Origin: Allacma fusca
Taxonomy: Eukaryota; Arthropoda; Collembola; Symphypleona; Sminthuridae
Direction of reading: 5' to 3'
Length of the DNA stretch: 64,000 nucleotides
Assembly (NCBI GenBank): GCA_947179485.1
Contig: OX359248.1
Coordinates: 27,165,378-27,229,377 of the forward strand
In this document: positions 1-11,663 of the stretch, piece after piece
Position numbering within the stretch: the first letter of the stretch is position 1
Layout: each line of letters begins with the position of its first letter
The notes under the pieces: model-generated
Seen by the model: the letters and a program-made list of their open reading frames with translations, nothing else
What the model was told of the DNA's origin: nothing
Database searches by the model: none
Made by a program: the position numbers and the translations under genes

Positions 1-324
1 ACAGGGAGAGGTATTTCAGTTATTTTAGGTAAAGCCCTCTTGTATTTGTCGTAAGCAGAAACACTTTGCCAACTTGCTTTACATTAGCTCAGATCAAACT
101 TCAGTTCAATGATACTTGTTGCAAATAAAGTCCCGAATTTTATTCTAAGTGTATAAAGAAGTAGATAAAGATAAATAACCGGAAGTGCAAATATACAGTA
201 AGGATCGATCCCTACAGCAGTAATGCTTACGAGCTCGGATGTTGGAGTTGGCTATTAATCTTCAGTGGAGCAGGATTCATAAATAGTATACTCTTTTTTT
301 ATCAAATCAAGAAGAAAGCTGAAA

Positions 325-1935
325 ATGTCATCTGGCCTGAAATGCAGTATTTGTCTGGTTTACACGTCTTTTAAAGGTACGTAACGTTATTACAAGTATT
401 TCCACGTAGTGTGTCTGTCTTTCACAAGAATTCGTTATCAAATTGTGATTCACCCATGAGCTGTCTCTCGCATTCCCTAAAAATGACAGACTAAAATAAT
501 TTTGTGATTGTAACAGAGGGAGATTACTTCGTGAACACCCCTTGTGGACATGTATTTCATTTTGAATGTTTACGGGGATGGATAATATGTCAAGACCCTA
601 AAGACGCAATGTAACTTGTTTGAATTGAATATGAATGCCCGTTTAATTTTTTAGTAGAGAGTTAATAATTTATAAGCTGTTAATAAATTAATAACCCATT
701 TTTCGACCAGGTGTCCCCTTTGCAGAAGACAAATAAATTTAAAGTCTGTTGTTAAACTTCATGGTATTTCACCCGCAGACATCAACATCTCAAGGTAAGT
801 TAGCGTGAACATTTGTAATTCCTATTTTTATTGGATGCCGTAGGCGTTTTTTTATGCAAGTAGACCCACATCTGTCAACACATTAAGAAATTATTTGAAT
901 ACATTCGTGTTACTGGTTTCTAGAAAATTGGCAAACTTCAAATTCGTAATAATTGGGGATAGCGGTACTGGGAAAACAAGCCTGTTACTTCAATATGCTG
1001 TTAGTAATCAAATAACATCTTTAGCATTTTTAATCAAATCCATATAAATGCTCACTAATCTTGTTATAATTCTTACGCTTTATTGTACAATCCCTTATGT
1101 TACGTTAGAAAGGGATATTTTTTGGAGAAAATAATGCAACTATTGGATGTGACTTGGTAAGATTTTTGTTCCTATAAATGTATTTGAACTTGTAGGAATT
1201 TGTATACAATAGCACCCATAATTACAATAATATAATTAATACAGTATCCAATACCAGATTTTGTTATTGAACTGTACAGTATTTCAAGAACGTGGAAGTC
1301 GCAGGAAAAGTAATATCCTTAAGTATTGTAAGTTGTTTGTTTCTTTTCGAAAGGTGAAGGACTCTTAAAACTTAATGAATCAAATTTCCATTTAAGTGAT
1401 TTAATCCTACAATTCCAGTGGGATTGTGGTGGTCAAGACCGTTTTGATGCAATCACCCCAAATTACATGAGGAATGCCCACGGAGTCTTCCTGGTTTATG
1501 ATATTACAAATGCAGAGTCTTTTGAGCATCTAAATAAATGGCTGAAACTAACGAAAGACTATGCCCCATCAGATGTGCCCATGATTTTAATAGGAAATAA
1601 GACTGACATGCCAGACATTCGAGAAGTGTCTACGGAGAAAGGGAAAGTACGCTGGAACAAGCCCCACATCCCTCCTAATACAATTATTTCTCCCTTTGAA
1701 TCAACTTCAACTCTCAATTATTTCCTAGGCTTTAGCACGTGACCTGGACATAAACTTCCTCGAGACCTCCGCCAAAGAATCCTACAATGTTGAAGCTGCT
1801 TTCCGTACATTAACTGCCGCAGCCCTGGACAGCCTCCAACAAGCTGGTTTTGCCGATGTTTTGGAGTTGGCCAATTTCGTAAACCTCGCAGCATTTGACG
1901 ATGATGGAGTCCCACACTCACGTTGTAAATGTTGA
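325..1935 (+). CDS. RING finger-Rab GTPase fusion protein, paralogue 1 (278 aa)
   Basis: Eight exons (325-376, 517-610, 711-794, 924-999, 1109-1156, 1280-1327, 1419-1646, 1729-1935) splice in phase into 278 residues. Residues 7-53 form a RING-H2: CSIC at 7-10, CGHVFHFEC at 27-35, CPLCR at 50-54, with Ile9, Trp39 and the Arg54 linchpin expected for E2 binding. The tail after the RING (LKSVVKLHG) resembles the TRAIP/NOPO RING family. Residues 81-245 are a Rab-type GTPase: P-loop GDSGTGKTS (88-96), switch I ATIGCD, switch II WDCGGQD with catalytic Gln140, NKTD (194-197) and ETSAK. The C terminus is CKC, a Rab geranylgeranylation motif. The likely role, inferred, is a membrane-anchored ubiquitin ligase switched by GTP, by analogy with TRIM23 (RING-ARF). 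No intergenic separation of the halves is possible: RING and GTPase are joined through in-phase exons. A homologous gene lies at 11664-14239. Confidence 0.85.
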
Positions 1936-3449
1936 CTCAATCACACACTGTAATCACGGCTTTACTTTCAGTATTCCTTACATAACTACATATATCTTGA
2001 AGTGATTTTTGTACCTTTTAAAGTCATATAACGTTAACATTTTTAGCAGCTATAAAAAATCCTCCATATACAATTATGTACCTAGTACGTATGAAAAAAT
2101 CCACAGTTTCATCTCTCAAAGAATACTGTGCCAATAAAATATCTCTGAATTCCCACCCATAAACAAACTCACATCACATCCTACAAATAATCCACGTCAA
2201 ATCAATACTGGAGCTCTTCGTCCTTTTAGCGCTCGCAGGGGTCATACGATAAAACTTTTGGCAAAAACAAAACCCTGTATAATTATTCTCTCCTATCTCA
2301 TTTTATTTGCATTTATTTGTAAGCACAAGCTCCGTCTGCAAAACCATATTTCCCGATAAGAAGCTCTCTCAAACATCCGCCAGAGTTCTCAAAAGTAAAA
2401 GCAAATATCTGATTTTTACATGAGAGAAAGGACTAATTACTAATACCCCGAAACTTTTAGTACACTGCCAATACAAGTAAAACCCTCACATTTTCACTTC
2501 CTCAATATTTCTCATTTACATCCATTACTGGAATTACCAAAACCCTTCCAGATCCCCACTTTTGCTTCTCAGCCCTCCTCTGAACTTCTATTAATGCTAA
2601 CTACATATACACACAACTCCATCCCAGATCACACAGTCACTCACATATCATAGTACTACATACCAATAATTATTAATATTTCCACATCTCATCCCTGCCT
2701 CAAGTGCTACATCCTCCTCTCATTCCCTCTCCGGACCCATGCCCAACATTAAATAAATATGTAACTGCACTTGTTTACATAATAATTATAATTACTTGAG
2801 CACATACATACACAGGTCCTAAATGCACACCCAGACAGTGTCACTACATAAGTCAAAACTCCAAGCTTGCATTAAAATGTCAATACACATTTTTTCCCCC
2901 TACCAAGTGTAAACCTTCAGCATTACTAAACACCAAGTACTAATTACAACACCCATCTTTCTTCCCAAGAATGCTCATTCTCTGTAAGAAACTAACCCCT
3001 TTGCTCTTACTCTTTCAGGTTTAAAAAAAAAATGTTTTAGTACCAAGACATTTCTTACATTTTTACAACTCCTACAATTTTTTACAGCCTCCTACAAATG
3101 TGTACAACCTCCCACAAATTTTTATAAGTTCTTACAAATTTGTACAAGCTCCTAGAATTTTTTATAAGTCCTTACAAATCTGTACAACATCATCCAATTT
3201 GTCCAATTGAGTGTATTTCCACTCACTCAAAATACTTGCGAGAGGACGTCATCTCCCAGCTCTCACCATTTAAAAGTAACATCCATTAAGCCCATCATCC
3301 ACAAAAAGATAACTCTTTACCTGCGGTCTCTCTCACAATCAGTGTCCAGCCCCGCTCCCAACCACTTACCATCTTATTTTTTCAGATTAAAAATATACCC
3401 CAACAAAACAGTCTCACATTAGCAAGTCAGCATTCCTGAGAAAGTCAAT
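1936..3449. other. Intergenic, 3' flank of RING-Rab 1
   Basis: No coding sequence recognised. AATAAA-like signals occur from about 2132 and may end the RING-Rab transcript. The stretch is rich in C and A and contains a degenerate minisatellite near its end, listed separately. A 71-residue open frame at 3207-3422 has no family features. Confidence 0.5.
3060..3206. repeat. Degenerate 20-bp minisatellite
   Basis: About seven imperfect tandem units of 19-21 bp follow the pattern TTTTTACAAcCTCCTACAAA. They vary at the pyrimidine positions and keep the ACAA core. Units can be read directly as alternating TACAA/CTCC blocks from 3060 to about 3206. No known family is recognised. Confidence 0.7.
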
Positions 3450-4122
3450 CAGTGCTCTCAATTTTACTCATTACTCGAATTTTTCATGAAGTGAGTAAGT
3501 AAGTATTGTACTTACTCGTACTCACATCGGCAAGTATGAGTAAGTAATAAGTAAGTAATTTTAAAAATGTTGATGTTTAAGTAAGTAAAGAGTAAGTACG
3601 AACACTCATACCCCAGTGCAATGTAAGTAATGAGTAAGTAAGACGAACTGCAAAGTATCAAAAAGTAAGTATAGAGTAAGTGAACTCTTCTTTACTGGAG
3701 TAACTACCATAGAAAAAATGTTCTCCGACAATATCCATGACTTATATATGGCTTATGGAGGCAGATAACACAGGCCATAGGCAAACAATGCCTTTAAATA
3801 CTTGCGACGATGCATCTCGTTAGCTTCAGTCGTTGACTACACTACCAAAGATGGGAGTGATGTGGATTATATTTCAAAATGAGTAAGTATTACTTGTGTA
3901 CTATGCAGCAAAAGTAAGTAAAGAGTAAGTAATATCAGCTTATTTTTGCGAATAAGTAAGTAAAGAGTAAGTATTACACTGCGACCCAAAATTTTGAGGG
4001 AGTAATGAGTAAGTAAGATAGCCACCATGAAGCCCCTGAGTAAGTAAAAAGTAAGTACTGGACATCATGAGAGACAAAATTATGAGTAAAGAGTAAGTAA
4101 GGGTGTCTAACTGAGAGCACTG
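3450..4122. mobile_element. Non-autonomous hAT-type element (MITE, 673 bp)
   Basis: Terminal inverted repeats CAGTGCTCTCA (3450-3460) and TGAGAGCACTG (4112-4122) are perfect over 11 bp. They are bounded by an identical 8-bp direct repeat AAGTCAAT (3442-3449 and 4123-4130). An 8-bp target duplication and termini beginning CAGTG are hallmarks of the hAT superfamily. There is no transposase frame. The interior is dominated by AGTAAGTA and GAGTAAGTA units, more than 15 of them, interrupted by short unique spacers. These may be expanded subterminal transposase-binding motifs. The perfect TIRs and duplication suggest a fairly recent insertion. Confidence 0.9.
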
Positions 4123-4130
4123 AAGTCAAT

Positions 4131-5173
4131 ACTCATTTATTTATACATATAAGTACTTGGACCCAGCATAAAGTGAGATTCGCATAATGGAAGTTAATGG
4201 AAGATTGATCGTTATCAGTGTCAATGAAAGTGATAACTATTATTACTGCATATACAAAAGCCCCCATGTTGATCCCACTGAACTGGACAAGTGATAAGGT
4301 AATAATTAGAGAATCCCACACGGTCTATTACATAAAGTGCAGGTGGAAAGTATTTATTAAAGAAATATGGACGGGACGGGGACACCAGTCAAGTTGCGTG
4401 CTGCTGCGGATATAAACAAAGAGTAAAAAGCCAGTAGTGTTCGAAAGCTGTGTATGAGTTCGAGTATGAGGAGGAGTATGAACGAGGGAATTTTTAAGTT
4501 AGTGTTGAATGACTTCATGCACACACTAAAAACACACGGTAGTAGCACAGTTCGACGTTCAGGCTATGTAAAGTAAAGCACACACACGGACGTATATTAA
4601 AGGACTGGGGTTGGTAGTGTAGTACTGGCTCTGCTGTGTGTGAGTGACTGTTCTAGTAGTAGTGGATGCATGCATGGTGCAGTGCATTATAGTGTATGAG
4701 TCCATACATAAGTACAATGTTAAAGAGCCTGCTCCTCCGGCTGCTCATGTTCCCATACAAGAACTTGAGTTCAACATTGAGAGTTTACTTCTACTTTTTA
4801 TTAACTGCCGTGCTTCCTTAATATCTCAAACTTGGGAGGAAGATTATAAGTTATTGTATACCGCTTCTTCCCATTAGAGAGACTAATTGCTAGGGAGTCG
4901 TTTCAAAAAAAAAAGGATTTCGTGGAACCCGGTAAAAATAATGCCTGTGTAGAAGACTTGTGTGTGTAGCTCGGACCAAATATTACCAAAGTAAGGGAGC
5001 TCTAAACAAACAAACTAAAAGGAGAAATAATGTGTATAATGTGTGGAGTGTGACATGAATTTGGTGTATAAATGGATATGTGAGGGCACATGTCAACTTA
5101 AGTGGGATTTGTAATAATTACGGGAATGGATTTGGTTTATTTGTAGTTTTTGTGTAGACCAGAATTATTAATA
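4131..5173. other. Intergenic/5' flank of HIF1AN
   Basis: No gene recognised. This should contain the HIF1AN promoter and 5' leader. A 77-codon open frame at 4644-4877 shows no family similarity that I can see. The direct sequence just before the start codon is AT-rich (TTATTAATAATGG). Confidence 0.4.
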
Positions 5174-7283
<2,110 letters not shown>

Positions 7284-7456
7284 TAATAAATTCCGTATTA
7301 AAATTATTATTTCCGTAATTAAACTCCTGATAAGCACAATGTATCGACTTTATTCGCGTGTATTTTGCATTCAGTATTACATTTATTTTTTTACCTATCT
7401 ACAACTTCAGGTCCAACTACATTTACATTATTCTATAACACCGCTCCGGTCCTGGT

Positions 7457-7965
7457 TCATTTTGATGCATTAGCCAGGGATGCTACTGCACTTGCAACTT
7501 CCGACGAGCTCTTATTGGTGAGGATCAAGCTACTCTCCCTCCCTTCACCTAAAAACAAAGCATCCAAGATTACAAAATCATCCTTTATTTTCACACATCT
7601 GTTCTGAAATACACGTAACCAAAATACCATATCTGGCGTAGACTTTTGGTGTAACATCTTTGCACTCTCGAATTAAAATCGGCAATTTTGGGTTAGCTTT
7701 TTTCAAAGGAACGTACTGCTTCTCGACCCACTCTCTGCAACACAAAATAATAATACACTCATAAATAAATCATTACCGAATATTAGCTCCAATGCAGAAT
7801 ATTTCGTCTTCATCATTTCCTAATTTAAATAAGAAGCACTTTGTTACGAAAAACATTTTTACGAAAATATTCTAAAAAAATGTACCTGACTCCTTTTGAT
7901 GCTGGAGATTTCTGACACAGATGAATCCTAAGTTCCCGAACTGCCTTTCCTACAGCATTTGCCAT
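7457..7965 (-). CDS. NDUFA2: NADH dehydrogenase 1 alpha subcomplex subunit 2 (complex I B8)
   Basis: This is an accessory subunit of mitochondrial complex I with a thioredoxin-like fold, located in the matrix arm. Three exons (7965-7886, 7734-7628, 7548-7457) encode 92 residues, close to the 99 of human. Diagnostic segments are [35 protein letters not shown] and [16 protein letters not shown], followed by a C-terminal helix with [14 protein letters not shown]. All three introns/exon joins keep phase (2, then 1). The gene converges on HIF1AN with only 173 bp between stop codons, so the two 3' UTRs probably overlap or abut. No start ambiguity is evident: the first Met begins the conserved N-terminal helix. 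Confidence 0.95.
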
Positions 7966-8651
7966 TTCGAAAAACAATACCGGAACTTTTAAATTAACTT
8001 CACCAAAGAATTTTGTAGGGATTGACCGTAGACGTTATAGGAAGGTGAGTCCTCGAAATAAATAAATTTAATGGAATCGCAAATATCCCAACTCCCAACT
8101 ATGCTCAGTTTCACATGGAAATATTGCGAGGAAAAAAATAACTTTTGGGGTCGAGACTTTTTGAAATGTTGGCGGAATGGGAGCCCTCAATGTAAACGGG
8201 ATCAGGTGAGTGGATCCGCGCGTTGTGAAGGAAAACAGAAGAAAGTTTGATTTAAAAATGTTGACGACTGACGTTCCTTTATTGTAGTAAAATTTTTAGA
8301 AATAATTCTTAAGACTTTTTGAACCATGATATATTTTTGATTTAAGACGTATATTAGTTTCAGTGTAACAATATTAATTAATCTTTACATAGATAAAAAT
8401 TTTTGCACTCATCCAAAGTTTAAAATTTGATGCTCGAAATTCACAAGTGAATCTCTTCTCGGGTGATACCGAATTACTGCGTTGCATGTTAAACTCAACA
8501 CTCGTAGCCGTATTGAGGTCAACCCATGCACGCAACTTCCTGGAATGTGGAAACATTGATTACAAATTATTACTAGATAACAAATTTTGAGCTGAATACT
8601 TAAGTTGTTCCAGTTTGATTCCTTCAAAATAAGTCTTGAAATTGTTTCAAT
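7966..8651. other. Divergent promoter region and probable 5' UTR exon/intron of the next gene
   Basis: This lies head to head between NDUFA2 (-) and the peptidase-like gene (+). A strong donor ATCAG|GTGAGT ends at 8205, and an acceptor GTTCCAG precedes 8614, so a non-coding first exon spliced to 8614 is likely. A Met at 8177 upstream of the donor gives only a short frame that stops after splicing. Confidence 0.5.
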
Positions 8652-10061
8652 ATGGCACTATACGTCCAGTACACTCCCGATGTGTACCCTCAGCAGGAAG
8701 GACAAGTTCTGTTTTGGCTCTTTCCTGAAGAATTTAGTCAGTCTCAACTCGGGGATCGGGAATTGGGTTGGTGGAATTTTGAATCATATAATTAGGAATA
8801 TTTGACATGGGGTGAGTTGATGAGTTGGAAATTGATAACTTTTATATTGAAATCAACAATGGTTGTGGAGTGTTTGAGAAGATTTGAGACAGCAGATTTT
8901 GCAGTGAATTAAAGAAATATTTTGGTGTCTACCGGCAGTTTGGCAGTTCAAATTTTTGTTTGTGGGGATTTGAGAATGATGAGAATTTATTGGTATTTGT
9001 GGAAGGTTAAAATTAAATTTGTTGCTTGTGCTTTTAGGTTCCAATGCATGTACTCTGATAGCCCTCTTAACGGCTGCCAGAATCCAGGTATTGAATATTC
9101 CCATATGGGGATTACCTGATCAACCCTTGAGCCGAATGTTGGTGACGACCTTGGCTGAGGCCATCATTGAAGGGAATGATATTTATGAGAACCTGGCAAT
9201 CTCAGGACAACTGACTGATCCTAACTTGGATATTACCGAAGCTCTTGCACCTATTCGGGAGAAGTATCCTTTGTTGGCGGAATGGCCTATTTTGGCTATG
9301 AATGGGGTGGGTTCATTAAGTTATTTGGATTGGGAATGGTAGGAGGATTTTTTTTTGGGGTGGATGGGGTAGAGAGCATGGAATGTTGATTTTGTTATGT
9401 TTTTATTTGTTTTCAGCGAGAAAATATAATTCGGGAACCGATTGGACAAAGTTTATCAAACAACATCCGGGAGTTTCTAATGTATTGGATTTATAATCCT
9501 CCCATTGATAAAATACCTGACTCAGATTTGTTTATTGTCCTTGTTGCAAATACACGGACTTGCTTGTTTGTGTATCAACCGCAGGTTGGAAAGGTAGGTA
9601 CTGTTGGTTTAGAGCCAAGTGGATGGTTTTATCAGTTATTTTGAATGAATGGTACGAATGATTGCGGATTTTGTTTTTCTTGCAGATTGCATTAGTGGAT
9701 AGCCATGCACACCATGCAATACGAGCAGGAGCTGTTGTAGCTCAATCTAGGGCCGGAGATCTTGATCATCTTTGTGATTGGTATGTGTTGAGATTTGTTA
9801 AGAGTCGTAAAACTGTTGAGTCGGCGATAGACTTTTGGAATAAGATTTTTAAAATTCATTTATAGCCTTTGCTTTTATTTTTTATGTGATTATCTGGTCA
9901 TAACAATATTATCCAGCATCTCTGAATATTGGCCTTGTTTTTGAAGGTTTTCTGCCATGTGCTTACATTGCTACGGAGCTGGACCTGACATTTCGGAGTA
10001 CGAGTTGTCGTGTATATACATGCAAGATATTGGACTGTATGACCTAAATGAGGAGACTTAA
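8652..10061 (+). CDS. Cysteine-peptidase-like protein with NACT/DSHAH motifs (256 aa)
   Basis: Coding exons 8652-8766, 9038-9306, 9417-9593, 9686-9780 and 9947-10061 join in phase to 256 residues. Two motifs stand out. GSNACTLIALLTA carries Cys43 at the start of a helix. LVDSHAHH carries Asp192 and His194 at the end of a hydrophobic strand and is followed by GAVVAQSRAGDLDHLCDW. An N-terminal Cys with a late Asp-x-His on a strand, then a Gly-Ala strand, is the arrangement of papain-fold deubiquitinases such as the herpesvirus tegument USP (MEROPS C76). It also matches the FDSHSR-type peptidase domains found in some animal proteins. The assignment to a deubiquitinase-like cysteine peptidase is inference. 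There is no signal peptide or membrane segment. The first intron donor (TTGG|GTTGGT) is weak, but only this choice preserves the frame. Confidence 0.7.
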
Positions 10062-11663
10062 TTTCAATTCAAATTATTTTCATCAGATTATCAGTTACTG
10101 CTAATAGCAGTAAAAACCAGTAAATAGTTTAGACAGCGTTTGTGTTTTTGGATCTTTACCTCCTACATACTAAAAATGAACTGCTTTATTTGTACTCAAC
10201 ATAAACAAGCTTCTGAATTAGCAATTATTAAAGCAGTAGATAATGGCGCCAGCATTTTTATTTTGTTCCTGCTGATAAGTATATCAGTTTATTTAATGCT
10301 AGTGTAAGAATTAGTGAGTTTCGAGTTAATAGAGAAAATTTTGTAACTTCAGAAAGTATTACTTTGTCAATAAGCTTACAGAAACGTAGATATATGAACG
10401 TACAATACACTAGTTGATAATTTTGTATTGATATCCTGAATCAATGCAACCACCTATATTCTATCTAAAATTGTAATAAGAATATTTCTTGTATATAAAA
10501 TATAAATGCGTAATAATAATAATTACGGCTTAGTTTGCTTTTGCCTGTTCTTAAAGTGTGCAGTTTGCCTAACCAAAATATAATTATTACAGGTAATATA
10601 CATACACTACGAAGTAGCTTTTTAATTGATAAAGAAGTTAGGCAAAAGGAAACAGGTTGCTACTGATGGGCATAGAACACTCAGATCCCGGTTGTTTTAT
10701 TAATATTTGGGAGACAAACCTTGATATTCTGTGTATAAAACGTGAAGCCACAACCGGTCTTACTTTATTAAGAATCAATTTATGTCTCTATCATTTCACG
10801 TGGATTCTTAACCTCTTCCTTTTATTTCTGTTACCCTAAATGTTCTGTTAAACTGCACAACTGCACTATACCAGAAGTTTTGAACAATTATTGTTATATA
10901 GCATAAATTTATATACTAGTTTAGACAAGTTTTTTCACATAACAAATAGAATTGTGTTAGTTTTAGTAGTTTAGTATGAAAGAAGAATGGTACAACCAAG
11001 TTGAATCATAATAAGGCTGTTTTACTACTACACTTTTCGTTGTATTAGATGTTACTGCAAAGAATAAACTAATATAAAATTACAAAACTTTGCTTTATAA
11101 AATATTTGCTATCATGAAGGTAATTATTACAAGTAATTTGAAGCAACAAGCGAATGGTGGTTGTGAATTTTGAAGATTCGCAGTGTTGGATTGTGGCATG
11201 CAAGTATTTATTAAAACTATTAGGTAAGCATTAAGGTATCGAATTCTTATAATCAAAATAGTTATTGTTATTACCTTGCACAGTAAAATCAAGAACTTAT
11301 TATACAGCAATAGTCTAATTCCATGTAAATCACTATTTTAAGTAGTTAACTACAAAATAAATAATTATCCATACATAATTTCGTATTGTATGGTCTATTA
11401 ATTTGATTACAACCCAGTCCTTACAGTTAAAAATTTTACTACGTAACATATGTATTATTTAAATGCGTAACAGTATAGGACATTTTTAATGTAAATCGCT
11501 GCTCAGCATCTTATATTGATTACCAATTAAAATACAAAAGAATTTACAACATAGGTTTATAGTAATAGTCTGCAACAGTGGAATAAACCTAGTACAAAAC
11601 GATATAGTATAAAGAGAGTAGTGGAGTAAAAGCAAACAAATGCCTGTCTGGAGCGGAAAGTAA
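10062..11663. other. Intergenic between two convergent genes
   Basis: No coding sequence recognised. It is AT-rich and likely holds the 3' UTRs of the peptidase-like gene and of the second RING-Rab gene, with many AATAAA-like hexamers. Open frames at 10657-10839 and 11095-11310 are short and featureless. Confidence 0.5.

Noticed and set aside
8177-8205. Met upstream of the peptidase-like gene as an N-terminal exon (MGALNVNGI)
   Set aside because: Splicing to the acceptor before 8614 runs into a stop, so it is treated as 5' UTR or a short upstream frame.
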